Below, piece by piece: positions 43,217 to 52,306 of a stretch of 64,000 bases of DNA. The notes under the pieces were generated by a model that searched no databases, was not told where the DNA came from, and was given only the letters and a program-made list of their open reading frames with translations. The DNA comes from Craurococcus roseus (GTDB taxonomy: Bacteria > Pseudomonadota > Alphaproteobacteria > Acetobacterales > Acetobacteraceae), in NCBI RefSeq assembly GCF_039523795.1, contig NZ_BAAAFZ010000011.1:1-64000 (forward strand). The letters run 5' to 3'. Within the stretch, counting starts at the first letter, position 1; every line of letters starts with the position of its first letter. The translations under genes were made by a program, and so were the position numbers.

Positions 43217-45088
43217 CTAGGCCGCGTCTTCAAGCCGCTCCTGCAACTCCAGCCACTCCGCCTCCAGCGCCTCCACCTCGCGCGCGATGGCGGCGCGGCG
43301 CGCGGTGGCGCGGGCGAGCAGGCCGGGGTTGTCGCGGGCGTAGAGGCGCGGGTCGGACAGCGCTTCGTCTATCGTGGCCGCTTCCTTGCCCAAGGCCGCG
43401 AGCGTCGTTTCCACGCGCTTGAGCCGCTCGCGCAGCGGCGCCAGCGCGCCGCGCGCCTCGGCCCGCTCGCGCCGTTCGTCGCGTCGCGTCGGCACCGCCT
43501 CTTGCCGGGCCGCCTCCGGGCGCGACCGTTCGGCCAGGAGGGCGCGGTACTCGTCCAGGTCGCCCTCGAAGGGCCGCGCCGTGCCGTCCGCCACCAGCCA
43601 GAGCCGGTCCGCCACCAGCTCCACCAAATGCGGGTCGTGGGTGATGAGCAGCACCGCGCCGGCGTAGTCCCCCAGCGCCCGCACCAGCGCGTCGCGCGCG
43701 TCGATGTCGAGGTGGTTGGTCGGCTCGTCCAGGATCAGGAGCTGCGGCGCATCGCGCGTGCAGAGCGCGAGCAGCAGCCGCGCCTTCTCGCCGCCGGAGC
43801 AGGAGGCGACGGCCGTTTCCGCGCGGTCGGCGTCCAGCCCGAAGCGGGCGAGCTGGGCGCGGCATTGCGTTTCGGTCGCCTTGGGCAGCGCCGCCTGCAT
43901 GTGGGAGAGCGGCGTGCCGTCCGGGTCCAGCTCCTCCGCCTGGTGCTGCGCGAAGTAGCCGACGCGCAATCGCGGCGCCCGGTGCTGCTCGCCCGCCATC
44001 AAGGGCAGGCGGCCCGCGAGCACCTTGGCCAGGGTGGACTTGCCGTTGCCGTTGGCGCCGAGCAGCGCCACGCGGTCGTCCTGGTCCAGCCGCAGGTCCA
44101 GGCCGCGCAGCACCGGGCGCCCGTCGTAGCCGGCGGCGGCGCGGCGGAGGGAGAGCACGGGCGGCGGCAGCGCGGCGGGCTCGGGGAAGGCGAAGCGCGT
44201 CGGCGCGTCCTCCACCACCGCCTCGATCGGCGGCAAGCGTTCCAGCGCCTTGAGCCGGCTCTGCGCCTGCCGGGCCTTGGTCGCCTTGGCGCGGAAGCGG
44301 TCCACGAAGGCCTGCATGTGCGCGCGCTGCGCCAGCACGCGCTCGTTCTGCGCCGCCTGCTGCGCCTGCCGCTCGGCGCGGATGCGGGTGAACTCGCCGA
44401 AGCCGCCGGGGTAGAGCGTGAGCTTGCCGCGGTCGAGGTGGGCGATGGCGTGGACGCAGCGGTCCAGCAGGAAGCGGTCGTGGCTCACCAGCAGCGCGGC
44501 GCCGGAGAAGCGCTGCAACCAGCCCTCCAGCCACATGGCGGCTTCCAGGTCGAGGTGGTTGGTCGGCTCGTCCAGCAGCAGCAGGTCGGGCTCCAGGAAC
44601 AGCGCGCGGGCCAGCGCCACGCGCATCCGCCAGCCGCCGGAGAACTCGCCCACGGGCCGCGCCTGCGCCTCCGCGTCGAAGCCGAGCCCCGCCAGCACGG
44701 TCGCGGCGCGCGCGGGGGCGCTGTCGGCGCCGATGGCGAGGAGGCGCTCGTGGATCTCGCCGAGGCGCGCGGGGTCCGGCCCCCGCTCCGCCTCGGCCAG
44801 CAGCGCGGCGCGCTCGGCGTCCGCCTCCAGCACGGTGTCGAGCAGGCTCAGGGGACCGGCCGGCGCTTCCTGCGCGACGTAGCCGAGCCGGGCGCGGGCG
44901 GCCAAGCGGATCTCGCCGCCGTCGGGGGCGATCCGCCCGGAGACGGCCCGCAGCAGGGTGGACTTGCCGGCGCCGTTGCGCCCGACCAGCCCGACGCGCC
45001 GGCCCGGGTCCACGGCCAGGTCGGCGTCGTCCAGCAGCGCGCGGCCGGCGATGCGGAGGGTCAGGTTGCGGATCGCCAGTACTGTCAT
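43217..45088 (-). CDS. ABC-F family ATPase (YheS/Uup/EttA type)
   Basis: A 623-residue cytosolic tandem ABC protein without membrane domains; the family works on the ribosome. First cassette: Walker A GRNGAGKSTLL near residue 37, signature FSGGWRMRVALARAL, Walker B LLLLDEPTNHLD. A linker (RIRAERQAQQAAQNERVLAQ to ERLPPIEAVVED) leads to the second cassette: GANGNGKSTLAKVL, signature CSGGEKARLLLAL, LLILDEPTNHLD. A C-terminal coiled coil (AERSRPEAARQEAVP to the end) is typical of YheS and Uup. Start ATG of MTVLAIRNLTLR is preceded by GGAAC-like purines. The next gene on the right is divergent. Confidence 0.93.
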   Translation of the reverse strand: MTVLAIRNLTLRIAGRALLDDADLAVDPGRRVGLVGRNGAGKSTLLRAVSGRIAPDGGEIRLAARARLGYVAQEAPAGPLSLLDTVLEADAERAALLAEAERGPDPARLGEIHERLLAIGADSAPARAATVLAGLGFDAEAQARPVGEFSGGWRMRVALARALFLEPDLLLLDEPTNHLDLEAAMWLEGWLQRFSGAALLVSHDRFLLDRCVHAIAHLDRGKLTLYPGGFGEFTRIRAERQAQQAAQNERVLAQRAHMQAFVDRFRAKATKARQAQSRLKALERLPPIEAVVEDAPTRFAFPEPAALPPPVLSLRRAAAGYDGRPVLRGLDLRLDQDDRVALLGANGNGKSTLAKVLAGRLPLMAGEQHRAPRLRVGYFAQHQAEELDPDGTPLSHMQAALPKATETQCRAQLARFGLDADRAETAVASCSGGEKARLLLALCTRDAPQLLILDEPTNHLDIDARDALVRALGDYAGAVLLITHDPHLVELVADRLWLVADGTARPFEGDLDEYRALLAERSRPEAARQEAVPTRRDERRERAEARGALAPLRERLKRVETTLAALGKEAATIDEALSDPRLYARDNPGLLARATARRAAIAREVEALEAEWLELQERLEDAA

Positions 45089-45595
45089 GGGGAGGTTCTA
45101 CAACAGGCGCCGGCGCGGTGGTGCAAGGCGGCGCACGCCCTTTCCGGTCCCAACGACTCCGGGGGTTCGGGCTCCCATGCGCCGAGCGTGCGCCAGGTTC
45201 CGGCGCCGAATCGTTCCGTGTGGGGGAAGCATGGCCGATTTCCAGCAGCGGGGCGCGTTTGGCGGGTCCGGGTCCGGGTGGAGGGCGCACCCGCGCGCCG
45301 CCTCCGACATGCGCGAAGAAGCCAGGGCGCGGGCGGCGACGCAAGGGGATGGGCGTTTGGGAGGCGTGGCCGCGGAAGCGCGACGGACGCCGCGCCGGTC
45401 CTCACGGTCACCGCGCACCTCGTCAAGAAGTGGCGAGCCATCGCTCCAGGCGGAGGACGCGGCCATGCGGGCGGTGTCACGGTGCAGCCCGCCATGCCGA
45501 GCGCTCCCTCCCCGCCCATAGCCGGATTCGCAACCGTTCGGGACGGGCGTGCCGCGCCAAGTGGCCGAGCAGGCGCGCGGCCGGCGCGTCGGGCG
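45089..45595. other. 507-base gene-poor region
   Basis: No convincing gene; frames open across it on either strand are Arg/Pro-rich and have no starts with ribosome sites. It holds the upstream region of the ABC-F gene (minus) and that of the secreted unknown gene (plus). Confidence 0.5.
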
Positions 45596-46540
45596 ATGGG
45601 CCTGGGTTCTGTGCACCGCCTGCTGCGGGCGGCCGTGGTCGGCCTCGGTCTTTTGGCGCCCTTCGGCGGGCCGCGCGCGGACGCGATCTCGGACCTGGAC
45701 CGCGCCTTCACGGAAGCCTACCGCCTCGGCGCCGCGCAGGCGCTCGCCAACCTCCGGGCCGCCGTCCCGGTGCTGGTGAACCGCTTCGAGCAGATCGCGC
45801 TCTACCGCCCCGGCGTCGAAGCGCCGGAACTGTTCTCGATGGACGCGGCGCTTTACCTGGAAGCGAGCGCCGTTTCCCACACGGCGGCCGCGCTGGCGGC
45901 CCGGCTCGCGCCCTTCGGGCTCGGGGCGCTGGACGACGAGAGGCGCGCCTGGCTCGCGCGGTACCAGTCCCTGCTGTCCGCGGCCGAGGCCGAAGTGGCG
46001 CGGCGGGGCGACATCCCGGAAGAGCTGCGGACGCTGCAACGCGGCATGCTCGGCGACGTGCGGCGGTTCGCGCAGCGCATCCACCAGCAGGGCTCGGTCG
46101 ACCAGGCCCTGCTCGACGACATGGGCGCCACCGTGCGGGCCGCCGTGCGCAAGAACCTCGAACACGCCGCGGCGTCGCAACTGGAGCAGTTCCGGAACCA
46201 GGTCGTCCGCTGGAAGGCCGCCTACCCTTCGCTGGCCTGGGACCGCGCCGCGGTCGTCGTCATCGGCGTCCACCAAGCCCGGGACGGCAACCTGCAAAGG
46301 CAGTTCTTCGACTGGTTGCTGGACGACCATCCGAGCCGGCAGGACCGGGTCGTGTTCGCGGAGACCCTGACGCCCCCCGACCCGCTCGACCAACCGCCAG
46401 CGACCGAGGCGCTTACGCTGCTGTCCAAGGTCATGCTGGACAAGGATTTGGCGAAGGTCGTCTTCGGCGATCCCTTGGCCTTGCAGTCCGACGTCCTCGG
46501 CGGCGCGGCCGAAGCGATCATCGCCACTTGGCGCCGATGA
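45596..46540 (+). CDS. secreted/periplasmic hypothetical protein
   Basis: A 314-residue protein with a plausible signal peptide (HRLLRAAVVGLGLLAPFGGP to RADA) and a helical mature part: ISDLDRAFTEAYRLGAAQAL, PVLVNRFEQIALYRPGVEAP, LYLEASAVSHTAAALAARLA, a middle helical bundle and the C-terminal block DRAAVVVIGVHQARDGNLQ followed by FFDWLLDDHPSRQDRVVFAE. I do not recognise the family. The C-terminal block looks conserved and globular (possible ligand pocket). Start ATG was chosen as the first with a hydrophobic segment. No partner nearby; tRNA-Leu follows. Confidence 0.6.
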   Translation: MGLGSVHRLLRAAVVGLGLLAPFGGPRADAISDLDRAFTEAYRLGAAQALANLRAAVPVLVNRFEQIALYRPGVEAPELFSMDAALYLEASAVSHTAAALAARLAPFGLGALDDERRAWLARYQSLLSAAEAEVARRGDIPEELRTLQRGMLGDVRRFAQRIHQQGSVDQALLDDMGATVRAAVRKNLEHAAASQLEQFRNQVVRWKAAYPSLAWDRAAVVVIGVHQARDGNLQRQFFDWLLDDHPSRQDRVVFAETLTPPDPLDQPPATEALTLLSKVMLDKDLAKVVFGDPLALQSDVLGGAAEAIIATWRR

Positions 46541-46676
46541 GCCGCGCCCGGAGCCCTTTCGCGGTCGCCCGCAGCATTCCCACGAGCCGGTGCGGGCGGC
46601 CGGCGCGCCCCGATGCTCCGCGCCCCGCGCGGAGCCGACGCCCGCCGAATCGCCGGTAGCGTCGGGCCGGGCGCGG

Positions 46677-46729
46677 CGGACCGGCGCCCCGAACCGGACC
46701 GGCGCCCCGAACCGGACCGGCGCGCGAAG
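46677..46729. repeat. 18-base tandem repeat, 2.9 copies
   Basis: CGGACCGGCGCCCCGAAC occurs at 46677-46694 and 46695-46712, with a partial third copy (CGGACCGGCGCGCGAAG) to 46729. It lies in the spacer between the secreted unknown gene and tRNA-Leu; too few copies and wrong size for CRISPR. Confidence 0.85.
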
Positions 46730-46751
46730 CCCCGTATGCCGAAGCCGTTTG

Positions 46752-46839
46752 TGGTGCCCCCGGGGAGACTCGAACTCCCACGCCCGTCGCCGGGCAACGG
46801 ATTTTGAGTCCGCTGCGTCTACCATTCCGCCACAGGGGC
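46752..46839 (-). tRNA. tRNA-Leu (anticodon CAA)
   Basis: Cloverleaf with acceptor stem GCCCCTG / CGGGGGC, D-arm GGCGGAATGGTAGAC, anticodon stem GCGGA / TCCGT enclosing CTCAAAA (anticodon CAA), a long variable arm (GCCCGGCGACGGGC, class II as in Leu) and T-loop GGGAGTTCGAGTCTCCC. The 3' CCA is encoded (46752-46754). It reads UUG codons. Confidence 0.95.
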
Positions 46840-46852
46840 AGGGCGGCGCGGT

Positions 46853-47305
46853 CTAACCCGTCGCTCCCGCGCGGTCCAGCGCCGCCGCCGGCTCCTCCGC
46901 TGTCGCGGTGGCGAACTCGGCCGGGCCGGTGATCTCGATCAGTTCCAGGTCGTCCGAGTGCGCGATCTCGCGGTGCCGGACGCGCGGGGGCTGGTGGACG
47001 CAGTCGCCGGGCCGCAACTCCACCTCGCCGATGTCTTCGTACTCGAAGCGCACCCAGCCCTTGAGCACGTAGACCATCTGGAACGCCAAGTCGTGGGTGT
47101 GCCACTTCGGCTCGGGGTGCCGGCCGGGCACGGCGCGGATGACGTGGGCGCCGAACGCGCCGTGCGTCGCGTCACGGATGCCGAGGTCGCGGTACTCGAA
47201 AAAGGCGCGCAACCCCCGGTCGAAGCCGGAGTCGGCCGCGTGGCGCACCATCGTGCGCCCGGACGCGGGGGCCGGGGGCTGCTGAATCGGAGCGTCGTCT
47301 GGCAT
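46853..47305 (-). CDS. cupin-domain protein
   Basis: A 150-residue single-cupin protein with the metal-binding motif 1 KWHTHDLAFQMVYVLKGWVRFEYEDIG split as PEPKWHTHDLAFQ and VLKGWVRFEYE, and motif 2 LRPGDCVHQPPRVRHREI. The His residues in WHTH and the H of VRH are metal ligands. GGGAGGTCC precedes the ATG. Short cupins of this kind bind metabolites or act as small dioxygenases/isomerases; substrate unknown. It lies just downstream of tRNA-Leu on the same strand. Confidence 0.85.
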   Translation of the reverse strand: MPDDAPIQQPPAPASGRTMVRHAADSGFDRGLRAFFEYRDLGIRDATHGAFGAHVIRAVPGRHPEPKWHTHDLAFQMVYVLKGWVRFEYEDIGEVELRPGDCVHQPPRVRHREIAHSDDLELIEITGPAEFATATAEEPAAALDRAGATG

Positions 47306-47456
47306 GGCGGACCTCCCGCTCTGGCTGCTGCCTTCGTGTCTTATTTTTAATGTTCACGAACTCGTGTTCAGTAGGTCGTTTCGCGTATACAAGGGCATCG
47401 CGCCGCCGAGGCCCCGGCAGGCTGCGCCACCCGGCCGCGGAAGGAAAGCACGGCAG

Positions 47457-47678
47457 ATGCGGAACTCTTCTTCTAAGCGGCAGGCGGAGCGCGCGCAGGC
47501 GGTGGCGCTGGTGATCTCCTTGGCCTGGATGGTGCTGGCGCAGATCGGTTGCGTCATGTTCTGGGAGGCGGGCTTCCTGACCCGCCAAGCGTCGCTGCTG
47601 CACTGGCTGGTGGTGGGTGTCCTGCCGCCCGCCATGGCGCTTTGGACGACGGAAACGGACAGAACGGCGCAGCGCTGA
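47457..47678 (+). CDS. small two-helix membrane protein
   Basis: Seventy-three residues: a short basic N-terminus (MRNSSSKRQAERAQ), a hydrophobic helix (AVALVISLAWMVLAQIGCVM), a loop with FWEAGFLTRQ and a second helix (WLVVGVLPPAMALWT). No family recognised. GGAA lies before the ATG; an upstream in-frame start is less likely since that stretch has no membrane or ribosome features. Upstream is a short AT-rich stretch with a CACGA-AC-TCGTG inverted repeat (47355-47366), which may be its promoter/operator. Confidence 0.6.
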   Translation: MRNSSSKRQAERAQAVALVISLAWMVLAQIGCVMFWEAGFLTRQASLLHWLVVGVLPPAMALWTTETDRTAQR

Positions 47679-47799
47679 GCCGGCCCGGGCCGGCTTCCGC
47701 CACGCCATCGCAACATCGGCACCGCGGTCCGCACGATCACGTCAAACGGCGCCTCGCGCGGTTGGGAGGATGCGCCGCCGGACCTTATGGTGCCGGCGC

Positions 47800-48573
47800 A
47801 TGGCCGGAACTTCCTTCGCCCTTCCGCCCCCTCCGCGGTCGCCGGACCTCGGCCCCATCTCGGACGCGGCGCTCTTCCTCGACTTCGACGGCACCCTGGT
47901 GGAGATCGCGCCGCGGCCCGACGCGGTGCAAGTCCAGCCCGGCCTGCCGCGCCTGCTGCAACGCATAGCCGCCGGGCTGAACGGGGCGCTAGCCATCGTG
48001 AGCGGCCGGCCGCTCCGCGACCTGGACCATTTCCTTCCGGTGCCGATCGCCATGGCGGGCGACCACGGCGCCACCTTGCGCCCGGTGCCCGGCCAGCCGC
48101 CCGAATCGCCCGACCTGCCGCACGCGCCGGCCGCTTGGCGGGACCGCGCCGCCACCCTGGTTGAACGCTTTCCCGGCACGCTGATCGAGGACAAGGAGCA
48201 CGGCTTCGTCGTCCACTACCGCCTCGCCCCGGCCGCCGGCCCGGTGGCGAAGGCCCTGCTGGACGAATTGCTCGCCGAAGCCGGGCCCAACGGCGGCGGC
48301 TTCACCCTGCTCGAAGCCCGCATGGCCTGGGAGGTGCGGCCGCGAGGCGCGTCCAAGGGCACGGCGGTCCGCGACCTGATGGCCCGCGCGCCCTTCGCCG
48401 GCCGCCGCCCGGTGTTCATCGGCGACGACGTCACCGACGAGGAGGGCATGGCCGTGGCGCGCGAGCACGGCGGCCTGGGCCTGCGCCTACAGGACGCGTT
48501 CGGCGAGCCGGAGGCGCTGCGCGAATGGCTCGCCCGCTGCGTCCCGGCCGCGGAGACCGAAGCCCCGGCATGA
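47800..48573 (+). CDS. otsB: trehalose-6-phosphate phosphatase
   Basis: Removes phosphate from trehalose-6-phosphate, the second step of trehalose synthesis. 257 residues of HAD-type phosphatase: DFDGTLVEIAPRPD (nucleophile Asp at about 28), SGRPLRDLDHFL (motif II), GDHGATLR, then KGTAVRDLM and GDDVTDEEGMAVA (motifs III/IV). Its stop overlaps the otsA ATG (ATGA). A further in-frame ATG exists ten codons upstream without a proper site. Trehalose made here would protect against osmotic or desiccation stress. Confidence 0.92.
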   Translation: MAGTSFALPPPPRSPDLGPISDAALFLDFDGTLVEIAPRPDAVQVQPGLPRLLQRIAAGLNGALAIVSGRPLRDLDHFLPVPIAMAGDHGATLRPVPGQPPESPDLPHAPAAWRDRAATLVERFPGTLIEDKEHGFVVHYRLAPAAGPVAKALLDELLAEAGPNGGGFTLLEARMAWEVRPRGASKGTAVRDLMARAPFAGRRPVFIGDDVTDEEGMAVAREHGGLGLRLQDAFGEPEALREWLARCVPAAETEAPA

Positions 48574-49904
48574 AGCGCTTGGTGATAGTCGCCAACCGCG
48601 TCCCGGACCCCAAGGAACGCGGCGCGACGGCCGGCGGCTTGGCCGTGGCCTTGCAAGACGCCGTCAACCGCCGCGACGCCATGTGGTTCGGCTGGAGCGG
48701 CAAGACCGCGGAGGCCACCGCGGCGGAGCCGTCTCTGCTGCGCCAGGGCCGCCTGACCTACGCCACGCTCGACCTCGGCGACAGCGACTACCGCCGCTAC
48801 TACCAAGGCTTCTCCAACGGCTCCCTGTGGCCCACCCTGCACTACCGCCTCGGCCTGGCCCAGTTCTCGCGCGACGACTACGCCGGCTACCGCGAGGTGA
48901 ACGCCGCCTTCGCCGGGGCGCTCGCGCCGTTGCTGCGGCCGGACGACATGGTTTGGGCGCACGACTTCCACCTCTTTCCCATGGGCGCGGAATTGCGGCG
49001 GCGCGGGAGCCGGCAGCGCCTCGGCTTCTTCCTGCACGTGCCCTTCCCCCCGCCCGCCGTCTTCGCCGGCCTGCCGCGCAGCGCCGAGCTGCTGGCGGAC
49101 CTCGCCGCCTACGACGTGATCGGCCTGCAAACGGAGGACGACGCCGCCCACCTCCGCGCCGCCCTCGCCGCCGAAGGGCACGCGGAAGCGGCGGAGCGCG
49201 TCTCGGCCTTCCCCATCGGCATAGACGCGGACGCCTTCGCGAAGCTGGCCGAGCGCGCGGTCGAGAAGCAGGAGATGGCGCGCTTCCGCCGGAGCATCGC
49301 CGGGCGCGCCTTGGTGATCGGCGTGGACCGCCTGGACTATTCCAAAGGCCTGCCGCAACGCTTCTCCGGCTACGGCCAACTGCTCGCGCGCTACCCGGAG
49401 CAGCGCTCGCGGGTGACGTACCTCCAGGTCGCGCCCGTGTCGCGGGGCGACGTGGCGCAATACCAAGCGCTGCGGCGGGAGCTGGACGAACTGGTGGGCC
49501 GCATCAACGGCGACTACGCCGAGCCGGACTGGGTGCCGCTCCGCTACATGACCCGCCCTGTGCCGCGCCCGACCCTCGCGGGCTTCATGCGCCACGCGCG
49601 CGTCGGGCTGGTGACGCCGCTCCGCGACGGCATGAACCTCGTCGCCAAGGAGTACGTCGCGGCCCAGGACCCGGCCGACCCGGGGACGCTGGTGCTGTCC
49701 CGCTTCGCCGGCGCCGCGCCCTACCTGAAAGGCGCGCTGCTGGTGAATCCGCTCGACCCGGACGAGATCGCGGAGGCGCTGGACCAAGCGATGGCCATGC
49801 CGCTGAAGGAGCGCCAGGAACGCTGGGAGCCGATGGCGGCGGAGGTGCGGGAAGGCTCGGCGCGGAACTGGTGCCAGAAGTTCCTGGCGGCGCTGGAGGG
49901 GTAG
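48570..49904 (+). CDS. otsA: trehalose-6-phosphate synthase
   Basis: Makes trehalose-6-phosphate from UDP- or ADP-glucose and glucose-6-phosphate. 444 residues of GT20: VANRVPDP at the N-terminus, YYQGFSNGSLWPTLHYRL, VWAHDFHLFPMGAELRR, GFFLHVPFPPPAVF, GVDRLDYSKGLPQRF (the donor-binding motif), and RDGMNLVAKEYVAAQ. Length is usual. It starts with ATGA overlapping otsB, so both form a coupled two-gene unit. Confidence 0.95.
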   Translation: MKRLVIVANRVPDPKERGATAGGLAVALQDAVNRRDAMWFGWSGKTAEATAAEPSLLRQGRLTYATLDLGDSDYRRYYQGFSNGSLWPTLHYRLGLAQFSRDDYAGYREVNAAFAGALAPLLRPDDMVWAHDFHLFPMGAELRRRGSRQRLGFFLHVPFPPPAVFAGLPRSAELLADLAAYDVIGLQTEDDAAHLRAALAAEGHAEAAERVSAFPIGIDADAFAKLAERAVEKQEMARFRRSIAGRALVIGVDRLDYSKGLPQRFSGYGQLLARYPEQRSRVTYLQVAPVSRGDVAQYQALRRELDELVGRINGDYAEPDWVPLRYMTRPVPRPTLAGFMRHARVGLVTPLRDGMNLVAKEYVAAQDPADPGTLVLSRFAGAAPYLKGALLVNPLDPDEIAEALDQAMAMPLKERQERWEPMAAEVREGSARNWCQKFLAALEG

Positions 49905-49963
49905 GCGCGTCCGCCGGCGCCGCTTGGCGCGAAGCTCTGCAACCGCACAAAGGGGATCGTTCG

Positions 49964-50776
49964 ATGGACCGTCGCAATCTGCTGGGCGCGCTGGCAGCGG
50001 CGCCGCCGATGGCGCTCGCGGCCGACCGCGTCGCGGCGCAGGCGCAGCCCGCGCCAACGGCGGGGGGCAAGAACTACGTCCTCGTGCATGGCGCTTACGG
50101 CGGCGGCTGGATCTGGCGCGACGTGGCCGGGGGGCTGCGCCGGCGAGGCCACCGCGTTTGGACGCCGACCCAGACCGGCCTCGGCGAGCGCAGCCACCTC
50201 TTGTCGCGCCAGATCACCGTGGACACCCACATCGGGGACGTGGCGAACGTCATCGAAACCGAAGAGATCGCCGACATCATCCTGGTTGGCCACTCCTACG
50301 GCGGCATGGCCGTGACCGGCGTGGCGGACCGCATGGCCGACCGCATCCGCCACGTCGTCTATCTGGACGCGCTGCTCCCCGAGAACGGCGACACGGCTTT
50401 CACGGTCCTCCCCGCAGGCGTGGAGGACTCGCGCCGCAAGGCCGTCCGCGAGCAAGGCGGAGGGGTCGCGCTGCCGGTGCCCGGCCCCGAGGCGTTCCCG
50501 ATCCCGGACGGCCCGGCGAAGGACTGGTTCATGCGGCGCTTGCGGCCGCACCCGATCGGCACCTACGAGAGCCCGGTGCGCTTGTCGAAGCCCGCGGGGG
50601 CGGGCCTGCCGGTCACCTACGTCTCCTACACCAACCCGCCCTTGGCCTCGATCGAGCCGAGCCGGCGACGCGCCCGCGCGAAGGAGGGTTGGACGTACGT
50701 GGAGCTGCCGGTTCCGCATGACGTCGAAGTGCCGGCGCCGGAGAAGGTCGTCGAGTTGCTGGCCGGCATCGGCTGA
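49964..50776 (+). CDS. secreted alpha/beta hydrolase (EstC-like)
   Basis: A 270-residue hydrolase with a signal peptide (MDRRNLLGALAAAPPMALA to AAQAQ). Catalytic features: oxyanion HGAYGGGWIWRDVA, nucleophile GHSYGGMAVTG at about residue 112 and a late His in ELPVPHDVEVPAP; the acid is probably the Asp in YLDALLPENGD or another later Asp. The family includes EstC and salicylate esterase-like enzymes. No partner; it follows otsA by 60 bases. The substrate may be an ester. Confidence 0.82.
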   Translation: MDRRNLLGALAAAPPMALAADRVAAQAQPAPTAGGKNYVLVHGAYGGGWIWRDVAGGLRRRGHRVWTPTQTGLGERSHLLSRQITVDTHIGDVANVIETEEIADIILVGHSYGGMAVTGVADRMADRIRHVVYLDALLPENGDTAFTVLPAGVEDSRRKAVREQGGGVALPVPGPEAFPIPDGPAKDWFMRRLRPHPIGTYESPVRLSKPAGAGLPVTYVSYTNPPLASIEPSRRRARAKEGWTYVELPVPHDVEVPAPEKVVELLAGIG

Positions 50777-50932
50777 GGCGCCCGGCCCCGCCCCGGTCCT
50801 TACGGCCGCGGCGCCGGCCCGACGCGGGGATTAGGCGCTTCGGTCGGACGGTGTAACCTCCGCTGGCGCAGGCGGCCACGCGCCCGGATCGGGGCGCCCC
50901 GAGAGCCGCCGCGCGGGGAGGACCGCACCACG

Positions 50933-52206
50933 ATGACCCTCGACCGACGCACGTTCCTCAAGGCCGGCGCCGCGGCGGCGCCGGCGGCGNNNNNNNNNNN
51001 NNNNCGCCGGCGGCGGCCGCCGGCGGGCTGCCCTGGCGCAGCGCCCGCGCGCAGGCGGCGAACACCATCCGCATCGCGCTGCTCTGCGACTTCTCGGGCA
51101 CCTACCGCGACGTCACCGGGCCGACCGAGCTCGCCTGCGTGCGCCAGGCCGCGGCCGAGTTCGGCAACCGGGGCTTCAACGTCGAGGTCGTGTTCGCCGA
51201 CAACCAGAACAAGCCGGACGTCGGCTCCAACGTCACCCGCCAGTGGTTCGACCGCGACGGCGTGGACGCGGTGGTGGACGGCGGCGCTTCCTCCGTCGCG
51301 CTCGCGGTGAACGATGTCGTGCGCGAGAAGAACAAGGTCTTCCTGAACTCCTCCTCGGCCACCTCGGACCTGACCGGGTCGAAGTGCTCGCCCAACACGG
51401 TGCACTGGACCTACGACACCTGGATGCTGGCCAAGTCCACCGGCGGCGCCACGGTGCGCGCCGGGGGCGATTCCTGGTTCTTCATCACCGCCGACTACGC
51501 CTTCGGCCACGCGCTGGAGCGCGACACCGGCACCTTCGTGCGCAACGCCGGCGGCCGGGTGCTGGGGAGCGTCCGCACGCCCTTCCCGGGCACCTCGGAC
51601 TTCTCCTCCTTCCTGGTGCAGGCGATGGCGGCCAAGCCGAAGGTGATCGGCCTCGCCAACGCGGGCTCCGACACCATCAACTGCATCAAGCAGGCGGCCG
51701 AGTTCGGGTTGAGCCGGCGCGGCGTCCAACTCGCCTCGCTGCTGATGTTCCTGCCGGACGTGCACGCGCTCGGCCTCGCCACCACGCAGGGGCTGATCTG
51801 CACCGAGACTTTCTACTGGGACCTGAACGACCGCACCCGCGCCTTCTCGGCCCGGGTCCGCCCGCACATCGGCGCGCAGAACGCGCTGTGCATGAACCAC
51901 GCGGGCGGCTACGCCTCCGTCGTGCATTACCTGAAGGCGGTGGCCGACATGGGCGTCCGCGCCGCCAAGGCCAGCGGCGCCGATGCGGTGGCGCGGATGA
52001 AGGCCATGCCCTGCGACGACGACTGCTTCGGACCCGGCCGCATCCGCGAGGACGGCCGCAAGCTCCATCCCGCCTACCTGTTCGAGGTGAAGAAGCCGGA
52101 GGAGAGCCGCGGGCAGTTCGATTACTACAAGCTGCTCCAGACCACCCCGGGCGAGGAGGCCTTCCGGCCGCTCGGCGAAGGGGGCTGCCCGATGGTGCGG
52201 TCCTGA
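50933..52206 (+). CDS. branched-chain amino acid-type ABC receptor, contains gap
   Basis: A LivJ-like periplasmic receptor (about 420 residues). The gene starts at an ATG preceded by GGGGAGGAC and encodes a twin-arginine-like signal (TLDRRTFLKAGAAAAPAA), then a 15-base N run (50990-51004) after which the open frame shifts by one, so the true gap length is not 15. Beyond it are NTIRIALLCDFSGTYRDVTG, NVEVVFADNQNKPDVG, FVSV-like repeats, SWFFITADYAFGHALERDT and GSVRTPFPGTSDFSSFLVQA. No transporter subunits nearby. Ligand unknown. Confidence 0.85.
50990..51004. other. assembly gap (15 N)
   Basis: Unknown bases in the signal peptide of the receptor gene; the reading frame before (frame 2) and after (frame 1) shows the real gap is not a multiple of three. 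Confidence 0.99.
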
Positions 52207-52306
52207 CGGGCGCTTGAGGGCGGGGCGCCGCTCGGGCACCATGCCGGCCCATTCGTTTCGGCCGGCCCCCTCTCCGGTGGATGGCGGCTCGGCCAGGGGA
52301 CCACCG

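Noticed and set aside
42473..45590. Plus-strand frame opposite hemolysin III and ABC-F genes
   Set aside because: Composition is that of the antisense of the ABC-F gene (RQ, AEG, Pro-rich); only the portion from 45596 reads as a protein with a signal peptide.
46677..46729. Short direct repeats considered as a CRISPR array
   Set aside because: Fewer than three full copies, contiguous without spacers, GC-rich, and no cas genes.
46839..46850. Integrase attachment site at tRNA-Leu
   Set aside because: No integrase, no duplicated tRNA 3' end and no composition shift next to the tRNA.
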